A stretch of DNA of 58,442 nt from Gelatoporia subvermispora B (lineage: Eukaryota > Basidiomycota > Agaricomycetes > Polyporales > Gelatoporiaceae): the NCBI GenBank assembly GCA_000320605.2, contig KB445830.1:4913-63354 (forward strand), in the 5' to 3' direction. Under the pieces are notes generated by a model. That model searched no databases. It saw only the letters and a list, made by a program, of their open reading frames with translations, and had not been told where the DNA came from. Each line of letters begins with the position of its first letter. Positions within the stretch are counted from its first letter, which is position 1. The translations under genes and the position numbers were made by a program. Shown here one piece after another: positions 34,278 to 47,088 of the stretch.

Positions 34278-35345
34278 CTAGAGAGGACAATGGGAGTCTG
34301 ATACTTCGCCACGTTATCCAGTGGCCACTCCGTAAACAGTTCTATGGTGGACATCATCCTTGCGGCCAGGCAGATAGTACCCCGCGGATGTAATAAACAG
34401 TGCAAATACGCCACCATTTGCTTTGGCGCTTTTGCTAGCTATAGTTACTACGACATGCTTGCGGCATGCTTGAGGTGTGGAAGCGACTTGAGGAAGTGGC
34501 ACTGATGGTATTGCTTGCGAATGTCCCGCTCCTGGAGCTGGTTCTGCAATTTGATTGGTGAGAGCTACCCACGGTCACCGGTCACTGAGGCTGGAGAATC
34601 GGGTAATTAAGAGAAGCGCAGCAGCTTTCCCCGTGTATTGTAGAACGTCATATGTGTATAGTTTTCGCAGCCATGAAACGGCGAATTAATGAACTTGTGT
34701 CGAGTCTGCATGAGTGAACCGCTGGTACCGAGTACGAGGCAATTGTAGGAAGACCTTTGGGAAATATCATCCCAGAATGCCGAGTTCATCTCTAGATATT
34801 CAGCGCATTGCAAGTCGAGTGGCGATGATCGGTCCAGCGGCGGACGGGTGAGTGAGCTGAAAACTTCAACGAACGGACTCAAATGGACTCAGAAACTGTA
34901 CAGGCCAGCGCTTCAATCACGTGCTGTATGAGACCGTTTACCACGTGATATGGGCGCCCCGGGTGTCCATACTGCACAGTCGGCGCCCGAAGAACGGTCG
35001 AACGCGCCTACGGCCTTCAAGTGTTCAACTCCATCTGAGCAGACTCTCATATTCTTTCGTTGTCGATGCTACGTCCGCGTAACTGTTGTTTTGACTGCCT
35101 ATATGCTTCTCACTGGTGATCTCGACACCGATGTCCCCGGCTGCATGGCGTAACACGCCAGCCAAATGACCACCTGACTCTCGATTCTATTCTATGTTGG
35201 AAATGACGCTTCTCCAGAATATGAAGCCGGACCGTGCCTACTACATCTGAGGTCATTTGGGTCGTGCTGTATATGATCCCGAGGGTACTTAAGGCGGGAG
35301 TTGTGGACAGTAAGGATATCAACGGGCCCTGCCGACGTCACCAGG
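34278..35345. other. intergenic between divergent genes
   Basis: No protein is recognised. It separates F-box gene 2 (-) and the polygalacturonase (+) and should carry both promoters. Confidence 0.35.
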
Positions 35346-37385
35346 ATGTTTTCCCTACTGTATTGCGTCGCCCTCCTCGGAACAACTGTGCTTGCATCCA
35401 CAGGAGAGACAAAGACATGCACAGTGGCACATCTACCAGGACGGCAGGATGATGGAGCTAGCATCCGCGCCGCGTTCAAGGAGTGTTCACATGACGCGAA
35501 GATTGTACTGGATCAATACTACTCAGTGGATAGTCTATTGGTGACCACAGGATTGCGCAATGTGGAAGTAGAGCTGAGCGGGACCTGTCAGTTTTGTATC
35601 AGTCCACTCTTCACTTGTGACACTGAGTTCCCGCGTTTCAGTGCAATACACACCCGACATCGCAAAATGGTCGCCTGACAGCTTGTTTCTGGTTTACCAG
35701 AATACGTATGTATAGTGATGGTAATTACGCTCCGTATTTGACAGGCTCCCCAGCACAACATTCTGGTTCCTTTCTGGTACCAATGTCCATATCTACGGTG
35801 GGGGTACAATCGACGGGAACGGCCAGGTCTGGTATGACGCGCTGGCGAGCAACCATGTACGCTCTATCATTCTTGAATCGGACGGCAACACGCTTATGCT
35901 TTTCTGAACAGGACACAGGAACTGCAGGAAGCTCGACTACGTCCTTCGCACGCCCAGTCCCGCTGACAATCGGCAATTCATCCAATGTTCTTGTCGAGGA
36001 TTTGAACCAGATCAACTCCCCAAACTGGGTATGTCTTCTCGTTCTACTTGCTATGTATGACGCTGAACCTTGGACCATCCAGAACAACGTAAGAAAACTT
36101 CTGACGTTCTCTACGATGTACCCTGACGGCAATCCGCACGTGACATAGTTCGTCTACCAGAGTACAGACGTCACTTATAGGAACATACAGTAGGTCCTGA
36201 CTCACCTTCTCATCTTTTACCAATCCGCTCAGTACTGCTCACTCAGCATAAATGCCTCGTCGTACTCCTCGAACCCGGCTGCAAATTCAGGTTTGACGTC
36301 TCGTCCCATGCTCTATCTCGCTAGCGCTGGCTCTAAACTCATCATACAGATGGCTGGGATATCTATCGATCTTCCTTCGTGACGATTACCGATTCAGTGA
36401 TCAACAACGATGATGACTGTGTTTGTATGTATCCTGGATGCGCCTCCTGGCCACCTCTAAATCCAGGTCTTCCTGTAGCATTCAAGCCAAACAGCACGAA
36501 CATTGTCGTGAGCAATCTGTGGTGCAATGGATCGCACGGTATCTCTGTAGGAAGTCTTGGCCAGGTGCGCATAATGATTGAGATCTATGTCCATGTGATG
36601 CTGACACGAGTCTAAGTATGCGGGGGAGACGGACATCGTGGCAAACGTCAGCGTTCGGAATATCACGATGATGCACGCGCAGAATGGTGCGCGCATTAAG
36701 GTGTTCGGAGGGAACCCTAGTCCGAGTACGTGGTTACTTTGACCACACGTCAGAAGGTTACCTTAGGTGCACCTGACTGACCTCTATCTCGCTCTGCAGC
36801 AAGTACATCTGGTGGTGGAACTGGCTTTGTGAAGAATATTACTTTTGAAGACTTTTTCGGTGAGAAATCACAACCTTGAATCGTCATTGTCCCACAGCTG
36901 AACCCAGTCTTCGTTCCGCAGTCAATGATGTTGATAACCCAATCACAGTGGATCAGGTGATTAATGTCCATCCAACAGGATCAAAAGTAGATATTGATTC
37001 AAGCGACGTCCGACAGTGCTACGAGACTGACGCTACAACCTGCGCTGAGTTCCCGAGCAAACTCACTATCTCCGATGTGCACTGTGTGTCCTTTCTCTCT
37101 ACTGGTATTTGTGCCGGATTAATGATGTATTCTTACTAGTTATTAATGTCAAAGGCACCTCATCTGGCGCAGAGGGCGCTGTCGTTGTCGACATCGAGTG
37201 TTCTGAAGAGTGCGAAGACATCACCGCAGTCGGTACAGATCTCAACAGCCCAAGTGGCTCTGCGGAATTTGTCTGTATGAATGTCGCGAGCACTGCGGAG
37301 GTTAGTGACGAGCCGCTAATTTTGAGCTATGGACTCAACGGACATTGCACAGCTGGATTTCAATTGCACGACTCCGTCTGATTGA
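35346..37385 (+). CDS. secreted GH28 polygalacturonase (exo-type likely), 15 exons
   Basis: Pectin-degrading glycoside hydrolase, extracellular. A signal peptide [17 protein letters not shown] starts the protein. Exons are 35346-35586, 35642-35705, 35745-35856, 35912-36028, 36083-36088, 36149-36189, 36247-36290, 36350-36424, 36479-36564, 36617-36729, 36804-36859, 36922-36956, 37017-37083, 37140-37300 and 37353-37385. They total 1251 bases and 416 residues without a stop. The joined product has all GH28 motifs: [26 protein letters not shown] (catalytic aspartates), [14 protein letters not shown] (histidine), and [20 protein letters not shown] is usual in exo-polygalacturonases, so exo-acting is favoured. 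Oddities are a 6-base exon 5 (NN) and a 39-base intron 2. It ends [11 protein letters not shown]. Confidence 0.9.
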
Positions 37386-37684
37386 ACATCTCGAGGCAGC
37401 CAAGTTTTGCGCGTCTGTGTAGTACGCTGTGCCCGTAAGGAATGTACCGAGCGTCTAATGCACAGAAGTTGTGAAGGCGTCTATCTGACGCCCCGTGTCA
37501 TATCAATCATCCATCTGTCGGATGTAGAGTGTCGTCGAAGCACAGGTCGTCAAGCAAAGCACTCCGTTGTATGTGGGGTCGCGACCTCTGCAAACGACCC
37601 TGGCATTCGACTGCACGCACACTGCAACCGCGACCACCAAGTCCCAACTCAAAGTACCCGGGGCTTATTTTAGAACACATATCG

Positions 37685-39160
37685 ATGCAAGCAACTGACG
37701 AACGGTGAATGACGCAATTGATACATTGCTCCGGTCATCTGCTGACACTCTGGCAGACAGGTCGTCAATCTAGACATCCTCATTCACATTACGAGGTTCC
37801 TCAATGGTTCCGACCTCCTCCATTTCATGTGCACTTGTCGCGCTGCGTACCTGGAAGGGACCAAGATCAAGCTCGCAGGGCGCGTAACAATTCACGAGAA
37901 GAACTATCAAGAATTCTGCGATTACCTGCTTGACGACGGCTGCTGGAGAGCCCAGTATCTGCGCCAACTATCGGTGCGGTTCAATGTACCAGGTTTTGTC
38001 CACGCGAACTCGAAGAAAGTTGCAGCACTGCTCGCAACGGTCTTCGAACATACCTCCAATCTACGTGATATCAGGTTGACCTACGCCGATCGTCTCTTGG
38101 CGGCTGATACGAGGCTTCCGCTGGCCATCTCTAACCTACGCCATGTTACTGCGATCAGCATCTCCAGAGCTGATCACCTCACAGTAGACATGCTCGTAAA
38201 CATGCAATCGCCTTTCGTTCATGTGCATCTCAGCCCACCACATGGAGGTTGGGACGTACCGTACGCGCTATTTCCCCAACGGAAGCATCTCCGGACGCTA
38301 CGTCTCAATTGGGCCCGCTTTTCGCGTGCGGACAAACCTGTCACATACCCCGGCCTACGCTCACTCGGCATGGAATTCGCGTGCGTTCAGGACCTCCCGC
38401 TCCTGGCACAAATGTTTCCGGACATGCGCCACATAAATCTGGAGCGACTCGGTGGCCCCGTCATGGAGGATGGGGAAGTGGAGGAAACTCGTTTGCGGCA
38501 TATGTCGGGATACACCCTTGCGTACCCTTGGTATCGCCTGCGGCATGTCTCCGGCGACGTGAAGACGCTATACATGTTGGCCCTTGCGCACGACATCCGT
38601 CGGATAGATGTTCATCGGATGGAGCTCTCTGGCGCTCTGATCCAGGAGCGCCTTGTGGCTGTCCTGCGTGAAGCCCGTCCTACCCATTTGGAGTTGACGA
38701 TCGCTCTGTCAAGCTCATACGTGGGCCGGACGAGCCTGGCGGGCCTTGTCCCCGTGGAATCTCGCATCACCCACCTTCGGCTGACATTTCCAACCGCCCC
38801 ATCGATAGTTCTCGACGCCGACGAATTTTTGGTGAGGAGAGACACAAAGCCGCGTTGTACAATGACCAACTTTGCTCCCTACAGGACGCGCTCTTGATGT
38901 TAGTTCGTCCGATGTCGTTGAAGTACCTCCAGATCGACCTCAGGTTACCTTCAAAGCGAGCAGATGACGATACATACCGGCCACAAGATATCGCACAAGT
39001 ACTACTTCGCTCGTGCCCAACCATCAGGTTCGTCTCGATTGAAATGCGGCGGCGAAGGGCGCACTTCGCTGTGATTGAGACGGAGTACCCGCAGGATAGT
39101 CATCATATGGAAGTCAGCGATTCAATCGCAAGATATGTGATGGGAAGGGAGTGGATGTAA
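37685..39160 (+). CDS. F-box/LRR-like protein 3
   Basis: Three exons, 37685-37704, 37757-38831 and 38885-39160, join in frame to 456 residues. The 20-base first exon (MQATDE) splices at GTGAAT..GGCAG so that the next exon opens with QVVNLDILIHITRFLNGSDL, a clear F-box, and MCTCRAAYLEG. Leucine-rich units follow (KHLRTLRLNW, PGLRSLGMEF, MFPDMRHINLERL, MSLKYLQIDL). The second intron is 53 bases with a GTGAGG donor and CCTACAG acceptor. It is related in plan to the other three F-box genes here. Confidence 0.8.
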
Positions 39161-39607
39161 ACGTGACGATCCGCTCTAGGTATTTAATACTGTCGCTGTT
39201 TTATCTTCGAACGGGATCTCGAGCCCCGAAACCCAGCAGCATCTATTACTTGTGTTGAAGAGAACTGAGCTCGGGTAGATATCAAGCGTTTATATAAAAC
39301 ATCTTGGCATAGATCGATGAACTTGCAGGCCTTTAGAATATCATACTCTGGAGACCTCGAGGACACGGCCGTTTCATTTCATGCCACGTTCCAGGATTTT
39401 GGCACGACTCAGGGATCGCAGATAAAGCGCCAGGACATCATGACTTGGCCACGCTATTTGCCCATTCCGCTTGTATTTGCGACATTCCCATCATGCCCGC
39501 TGCACCCTGCACCCCGCATTATGTTCCATATGTAGCTCGCTACGAGGGTTGGCGCGTGTTGATTAATTGATTCGGCACGTCCGTTCATTTAACACGTGAC
39601 CAAAGAA
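39161..39607. other. intergenic, nothing recognised
   Basis: Downstream of F-box gene 3 and upstream of the palindrome and MITE. No coding signal. Confidence 0.35.
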
Positions 39608-39633
39608 GTCGCGAACAAATATTTGTTCGCGAC
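39608..39633. repeat. perfect 26-base palindrome
   Basis: Arms GTCGCGAACAAAT and ATTTGTTCGCGAC are exact reverse complements with no spacer. It lies 11 bases left of the MITE border and outside its target-site duplication. Confidence 0.8.
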
Positions 39634-39644
39634 GGTTTAGTTTA

Positions 39645-40176
39645 AGGCTCCAACCATTTTCTTTAGTTTACGTTTATAAACCGTTTAAACCCTCTAAAAT
39701 TACTTTGTAGTTAATTCTCAGCTGTACAAAGTAATAACAAAGTTATAAAATGTTTTACATTGAAGCTTCTCATATTGCATACTGGGCTACTATAGGATAA
39801 CTGTGTGATGTAAATATAGCACAAAAACACAAGACACCTTGCATAAACACCAGCATGGGTTATTATCCTTAGTTAAAGCAGACATAAGGTCACCATATGC
39901 CTCACGTGCCTTATAATTCTCGTCACATGACCATATATCTTTGCAGCACACACACTCAAAGTCAGCCACACCATCTGTATCTGTTATTAAGACTTAGAAC
40001 AGCTCTCAATTTTGCAAAACACAGTACATACCACATGGTATATTTGCTAGGAATGCTTCCCACTATGAAAAAGAAATTCACATTGTAAACTGTTTATTTT
40101 AGTCTAATTACTTTGTGTTTACTTTTTACTGTTTGTTTACAAAAAATTTGTAAACGTAAAGTAAATGGTTGGAGCC
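39645..40176. mobile_element. non-autonomous DNA transposon (hAT-like MITE)
   Basis: The ends GGCTCCAACCATTT and AAATGGTTGGAGCC are inverted repeats; similarity continues inward through CTTTA..CGTTTA. The flanks carry an identical 8-base duplication, TTAGTTTA, at 39637-39644 and 40177-40184. A target duplication of this size fits hAT-type elements. The interior is very AT-rich, unlike the GC-rich surroundings, and has no transposase frame, so it depends on an element elsewhere. If the terminal repeat starts one base differently, the duplication is 7 bases. Confidence 0.8.
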
Positions 40177-40184
40177 TTAGTTTA

Positions 40185-40894
40185 GTTCAGCCGCCTATGT
40201 CGTATTCTGATGGCGTCTGGTTGTGGATTCCAGCATGAAACGTTGGCCCAGATGCATATCGGCCTTGTTCGCTTTGTCTGTCTTCGCGCTCATGTAAATA
40301 TACATTGATGCATGTGGAGCTGACGCGGCACCGGCCAACCTCGGAGACGATGTCTTCTCTACGAGAACGCAGCGAATGCAGGTGAGACGCATTCGCACGC
40401 TAGCTCCTCTCTATCTCAAGTTAGTGCTCAATGCATACCCTCTGCCGCCTCTCATTCTGCACAGGTCAGAAATCCTCGTCGGCTGAAGCTGTGGGCCACG
40501 CACCACACCTGTGGTGACTGGTCGCGTGGTGATTTTTCGGAGCGCCGAAGGTTGACTAAACTCTTAACAATCAATGCGCAGCTCATTGCCCGATGAAGAA
40601 TGAAGGGTCACGGACGCGGACTGCACTTGGCTAGCGGGTACGGATGGCATTGTAAGGACTCCACTCGAGACTAGCTCCTGACGCCGCAGGGCACCGCCGA
40701 ATAGCATCGTGCTCGCTTCTCGTATCTAACCGCCGATCGTCGCGAACCCATCACCGGCGTGGGCGGCTCGCGATGCCCCGCGGCCTTGAATAAAAGGGCA
40801 CAACGGCACATCTTGCTTCGGCTTGGCGTCCTGCTGCCCTCCACTCCGGTCGTCCCTGCTCGTTGCAGCACAGCAAGACCCTTCGCTTGCCGGC
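40185..40894. other. intergenic; promoter of DUF6533-like gene 1
   Basis: An AATAAAAGG block near 40787, about 105 bases before the start codon at 40895, could be its TATA element. Nothing else is recognised. Confidence 0.35.
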
Positions 40895-42672
40895 ATGTCC
40901 CAGCCTTTCGGCCCAATCGTCCCTGAGGAGATCGTGATCGGCCTGGAATCGGGGTACGCATGGCTGGTGCAGTATTGCTACCCGTAGCTGACAAACCACA
41001 GGCTCATCGAGGGCTACTGTATCGTCGCGGCCTGCGGTATGTTCTCTCAGCTCTTAGCTACTCTCATCTGTTCATCTGACGTCGAGAACTCACTTAGTCG
41101 TCGTGTTCTACGATCATTTGACGACCCTGACACGCGAGCGGGAACTTGTATGGGGTCGGACGACGAACAGTGTAACCCTTTTGTTCCATCTGAACCGCTG
41201 GACCATCTTCTCGTGGGCAATCATGCAGCTCATTCTCGAGTTTCTACCCTTCTATACTGTCCCAGTAAGTCAAATTCCTTCGCTGTATTCAACGATACTG
41301 AGTGAGGATCGCAGAGGTGAGTCAACTTGGAAGCAGCACACGTTCTGTTTGTGTTCACTGAATACCTATGTCAACCCCTGGTAGCTGCCGTGCCGGGAAC
41401 TTCTTTGGGCAAGGGATTGAAGATCTCTTGTACGCGTTATGGGCCGGTAAGAAAATCACCATAACTCGAATGTCGGAACCCTACTAGACCTTTCCATAGC
41501 GTTCTCTGCGATCCGGATCTATGCACTTAGCGGCGGGAGCTGGTGGCTCGCTAGTACTGCCTGTTTGCTCAGCCTTGTTCCTGTAGGGACCAATTCAGTA
41601 CGCAATCTTGCGCAAAGTTGGTATCGATGCAAAGGCTGACGCGTTTCCAGTATCTTACCTACACCACTATATGGTACGACATAGCTGTTGTACCATTGAT
41701 AGGTGTGTCATGTGTGACGGGGACGACTGCCACTCCCGCCTTGAGCAATCAGTCAGTAATTGTTAACCTCAGTCCTAAGCTTGACTGACGTCACCGTTCT
41801 TGACAGGTGTAAGTTCATCTGAGCATTATAGCGAAAGCTGGATCATTCGGCGCTGAGCTATTGCAGTAACCATCGCTACTCGGACATGCATGATTTCATC
41901 GGATTTACTCGTCCTGCTTGTCACGGTGTTTAAGACATACACCATCAAGCGCGACGCAAGTCGGCATAATATCAAGACTCCACTCGTGACAATGCTCTTG
42001 AAGGACGGTGCGCGCACACAGTTTTTGGCATTGGTAAGACCTGACAGTGCGATTTACAGGCACTTTATACTTCGCGTAAGTAAGGACAAAGACCAGAACT
42101 TTGAGCAATATTTGAGTTTTTTTTGCAGCTCTTTGCTGTGCTTGAATTTGCTCAACATCCTTGGGCGTGTCACCAACGTAAGTCGAAGCGCACGTCAAAC
42201 CTATCAGAGTAATTCATGATGGTACCATCCTCTCAAGGTCTTTGTATGGGCGTCCGTCTTCATCACGCCGTGAGTCAACAACCATCAGGATGGTTGAGAA
42301 ACTATCGCTCATCCCTCCGACAGTCTTTCGTCCATCATCATCTCACATTTCCTGATGAACCTGCGCCGAGTTACATACGGCGTGCAAGATGACGGAGGCG
42401 ACGACTCACCCACCTTCATCCGTACACGTGCGGACGGAGAAATCTTGACGCAGGAGCACAGTATTCGCTTCGCTTCGTTCGTGGATAACATGGGAGAGCT
42501 CCTGGAGCACGACCACGATTCGATTGTCAGTGTGACACAGTGGACAGAGAGCGACTGCCACACTGTCGACAAAGAGAACTCTGATTCTGCAAGTGTTTAC
42601 GATGCTATAGAGCTACAAACCCATGTCGACTCCACTATAACTGTCGTAGGAGTCGGCGAAAATGTATGCTGA
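40895..42672 (+). CDS. DUF6533-like multi-pass membrane protein, copy 1
   Basis: The start is MSQPFGPIVPEEIVIGLESG. Exons 40895-40953, 41002-41036 and 41098-41264 join to the family block CVVVFYDHLTTLTRE, LVWGR, SVTLLFHLNRWTIF, which I recognise from basidiomycete DUF6533 proteins. Later blocks shared with copies 2 and 3 are FSAIRIYALSGGSWWL, ATRTCMISSDLLVLLVTVFK, HNIKTPLVTMLLKDG, SSIIISHFLMNLRRV and SIRFASFVDNMGELLEHD, to a stop at 42672. Several hydrophobic segments suggest a seven-helix plan, but the exact middle exons between 41380 and 41880 were not resolved and a defect there is possible. The function of the family is unknown to me. Confidence 0.7.
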
Positions 42673-45354
42673 TTTCCACTTGTCTAGAATGCGACATTGC
42701 ACATGAACACCGCCGTACAGCATCGGGATACTAGCCCAGCAACTCCGAGACATTACCCCTGAGCCTGAAGGCTCTGAAATGTTAATCAGCCCTTTGTAAC
42801 TTCCTCGAGTAATGCTGCGACATCTCATGTTTAAGACAGCGCATCGATTTCGTTTCACTTTCTTCTGTGTGTGATTATTCACCTTCCCCAAGATGACGTG
42901 ATTATTACCGATGATGCGTGGTCTGATCAGGGTCTGCGTATATTCCCCGGTCAGGAAATACAACCCACCATGATCGCTTATTCGGCATAATTCTATCATC
43001 CCGTCTTTCCAAATACTTCATGTATGCATTGCAACAGCAAACACGGCACAGGAAGATTTCAACATGTGCCCGTGTGGTTCTCAGGCTAATGAGGGCGCAG
43101 CCTACCACACGCATCGCGTTTAGATGGGTAGCGTAATTTAGGACCGTCAGCTACGTATACATGTTCGCGGTGAGACTAGGAACACAGTTACCATCTTTCT
43201 ACGAGACACGAAGGCAAGCTACTACTTGCGCACCATTTTCCTCATAACGCGCAAATTACGCAGCAGCACGGGGATGCTCGAGCAGCCAGCTGGCGGCCAA
43301 GGCCGCCAATGAGGTCGATCACATCGATCACCGGTGTCACCAGCGATACCTAAGCAATGCACTGGTACCTTCTACATTCAATTGCGTTGTCCGATACTCG
43401 TCATAGGCGCTACGTCTTGCGATCTAAGCAGCGGGTGCTGAAATTGAAGGACTGACCTGAATCAGCTTTGGCGCTTGCGGATTCGCGGCGCCAGTCTGAG
43501 CCCAAGTTGAACGCGGTTAGATGGCAAGAATGTTTCGCATCCCACTCATGCCTCACTAGACGGTCTCGATGATCCGCATCTTACCCTGCGATCGAACATC
43601 CTTAGCTTCTTGAACTTTATGATAGTACGAGACTACCAGGGGTTCAGTGCACAGAGACCGTCTCATCAACCCATGCGTTGCATGTTGCATGCAATGTCTC
43701 AAAAAGCTCTGTCGTCCTCAGTCTCATAGTCCTATCTCTGACAAGATTTCTGTGATGCCTCAATCGATCCTCTCAAACATTTGAAATGATCGTGACATAA
43801 CTCTGAGGAGGGGTTGGCGGATGTGGAGGTGAATACCGGTGAGGCAGAGACCGGGGCAGAGATGCAGGAGGCCACGTCATGCACGCGACACAGACAGAAC
43901 ACGGCGCCACGCATGCAGACAAAGGGACAAGTACACCAAGGCCCGCGATGAAGATCTCAACGCTGCACCCACAAATCTGCCTCCTATCAAGCTCTACAAT
44001 CCGTATCAACCTATAAGCCAAGCCAACAGTTCTTCAGTCGCAGTGCTCCACACCGTGCGGCGTCCTCTTTCTTGTTCGCGCAGCATCAGTATCTAATCGA
44101 ATCGAGACTACTTCAGGGGAGTCACGCTGATCTGCGTGAGTGAATGACGGCGTTCGCCGATGCGCCGCCTCGATCTTTGCCAGCCATCACTGACTTGGAC
44201 CTATCTGTAGCCGTTTTATCCATTTACAACCATGAGCATCACCACTGTCCTCGCAATCTGCAGTCGAGACGACATTTTCCAGCGTATTTGTATCACTCAT
44301 CAGTCTAGCAGGAGCTTTTGCCCCGGAGAAGACTCTGGAGGATCCACTCCCGGGTCTCCGCAGACACGCGATGCGGCCTGTGTTCTCTTGCAAAAGCTTC
44401 TCCAGGAGGCCCTTGGCAGAGAGGCCCTGCGCTTGCGACAATGGAACACGGCCCTTGTGAGACCGGAGCGCGGGGATCTGGAATAGGTGCATGCAGTGTG
44501 AGAAGGTTCGCCCAAAGAAGACGTACGGAGGAAGAAGTTGTGGCGTGTATGTCAGCCTTCTGAGTTTGGTGCGTTGAGCGCAATCTGCTTATCACGTCTC
44601 AGCACTCAAAGTTCGTACGTGATGCACCTTGGAGAAAAGATTTTTATCACGCACGAGGGACCCCATTCAGGGTCAGTTTCTCCTTCCAAACCCAGAACCA
44701 GGTCTGATCGGCGGTATTATAACTCAGTGCTCTGCAGCGCTTCTCTTTTCTGCAGAACCGCATCCCGACCTCGAAGGCGATCACAGCCGGCGAACTTTGA
44801 TACTTTGGAGTCGGGGAGAGTAAGCGATAGGGCGGGGTACAGCGCTGTGAGATAGATAGGTGGCCCGAGAGGGCGCGCGCATGTGATGGGACTTATCCTC
44901 CCGTTTGATCGTGCGGGGATTGTTCGGGTGTTGATTCTGCTCAATGATCATGATGCTGATATCAGATCGACGTTCTTTTCCAGTTTGACTTCCTTAGGGT
45001 CTGTTCGTTGATCACAACTCATCTGCTTGGCTTTCAGTACAATTAGGCAGAAGGTGATGCACCCGCACCTTCTGTCGCATATATATGGAACACATGTGAC
45101 ACTTTCGTGGGGCATCTTCAAGCGGTCAGCGGGCGAAGAGATGATAAATCCGAAGATGGGAACTCGCTATCTTCTCAGAGCGATTGAAGCACGCGATGCT
45201 GCTTCTGGGCGGCGCACAATTGCTGCCGAGGAATTCTGAACTTTCCTATCTGTCACAGGTCATAAGGCACCCATGTCCATACCCCAAGATCACCACGCAT
45301 TTGTCGTCACCTCGCTACCCACAGGTGTTACTCTAAGGTGTTTGGGATAGCAAG
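42673..45354. other. intergenic between DUF6533-like copies 1 and 2
   Basis: Short frames on both strands around 44190-44850 are open but do not resemble any family I know and overlap each other. No repeat was obvious. Confidence 0.35.
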
Positions 45355-47088
45355 ATGTCAGCCATCTACGGTCCACTCGTTCCCGCTGATATCGTGGTCG
45401 CCTTACGAGCTGGGTGAGTGGCGAACATGTCTCCGTGAACTGTCAATGATCTGAGGTGTACATAGCTACGTAGATAGCTACTGTACAATTGTGGCTTCCG
45501 GTATGTTCTTGCTTACTGTGGTGCTACTTGGTTTTCTCACTGCCCTAGTCATTGTTGTCTACGACCACTTGACCACCCTGTCACGAGAATACGAGTTCAT
45601 ATGGGGCCGCAAGTTTAGCAGTGTTACGCTTCTGTTTCACCTAAACCGCTGCTTTATATTGGCTTTTGTGGTCCTCGACTTGGTTCTACAGTTCAATATC
45701 TTCTCCACGGCTCTGGTACGTAACAATCGCATTGGTGTGACTAGCATGTGGACGTCGCTCGGTCAAATTACCTACACGAAATAGAGGTATGTTCCTATCG
45801 TTGATTCTCCATCCGCTGAGCTAAACGAGCACATGCTTCGGATACGAAGTTGCAGAAATGCATACTGGGTGTATGAAGTAGTATATGTTGCACTCAACGC
45901 TGTGTGGGCGAGTATGTTGTGAACAAAATATGTGGCGTGAAGTGCTGATCCTTCCGTGCAATAGTCTTCTCTGCTATCCGGGTCCATGCCATCACGGGAG
46001 GTAATCGATGGCTGTCTAGCGTTGTACTACTGCTCGATCTTGTCCCTGCCGGGACCAATGCTGTAATGATCCTCAGCATCTCTTCATACGTCTTTCTAAC
46101 AAGTCCCGACCGCGCAGTTCGCGGGGTTCTACATAGATCTAGTTTCAGTTATAGATGTTCAATATCTTGGAGTTATGTGCGTCAATTCAAACCGGATTTC
46201 GCCAACTTCGTATAATAAGTGAGTTCACCACTAGAGCCTCTACTGTGCCTTCTATTAATCACTGTGGTTAGACGTACGTCCCGGCTGTTCTCATGTCTGC
46301 GGTCCACATCAATTTCGCGTTTGCAGTTTTAATTGCTACTCGGACGTGCGTGATTACCGCAGATGCAATCGTTCTTGCCATCACCATTGCCAGGACGTAC
46401 TCTGTCCAGCGGTATGCAACTCGGAATAATCTTAGGACACCACTTGTGACGATGTTACTGAAAAATGGTACGCTCAATTTTTCTGAATCTTCGAAGTATA
46501 CGTGAACATTGCTATATAGGTGTACTTCATTTCTTGTACGTTCCGCAAATTTCGTCAGTGGAGCTTAGCAATCTAATAAGCTAATAGTGCACTTCTATGT
46601 CTGAACCTGGTCAATATTCTCGGGCAAACAAGCAACGTAACTGAGCGATCGATGATTACAGTGCATTGTATACTAATGCCGCGTACTCTTAGGTTTTTTC
46701 ATTTGCCACCGGATTCATTGCGCCGTGAGCCAAAACTCTCCCCGTGCTCGATTCTTTGTGCTGACAGTTCTCGAGGCTCTCCTCGATCATCATATCGCAT
46801 TTCCTGATGAGCCTCCGTCAAGTTGCCAGCGCACTGCAAGATTACGAAGATAATGTCTGGCAAGCATCCATGCACTCGAGGACATGGGGGACCTCTCAGT
46901 CGTTCAGCCTCAAGTTCGCATCTTTCGTCGACGACATGGGCGAATCTCTTGGCCAAGACTCCGATTACGCGAATGCCGAGATTAGTGCGGTGGAGCACCA
47001 CGTTCTTCACCTGCAAGAGTCATCTGCACTGTGCACGTCGACGGTTGTCGAGGCTAATAGCATCGTGCAGGCGTCTCATACGGTATGA
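45355..47088 (+). CDS. DUF6533-like multi-pass membrane protein, copy 2
   Basis: The start is MSAIYGPLVPADIVVALRAG. It splices (GTGAGT..ACATAG) to YVDSYCTIVAS and then to VIVVYDHLTTLSREYEF, IWGRKFSSVTLLFHLNRCF. Further blocks are VFSAIRVHAITGGNRWL, TRTCVITADAIVLAITIA, LRTPLVTMLLKNG, LSSIIISHFLMSLRQ and SLKFASFVDDMGESLGQD, ending at 47088. The order and intron places match copies 1 and 3. Exact exon limits after 45720 were not all traced. Confidence 0.7.

Noticed and set aside
42350..42362. CTGATGA words in 42.3, 46.8 and 55.3 kb as ribozyme cores
   Set aside because: They encode the conserved FLMNLR/FLMSLR block of the DUF6533-like genes and have no accompanying GAAA and stems.
44258..44306. 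Minus-strand CTGATGAGTG..GGAAAATGTC resembling a hammerhead core
   Set aside because: Stem II would not close next to the GAAA and no stem I or stem III pairing was found; judged a chance match.
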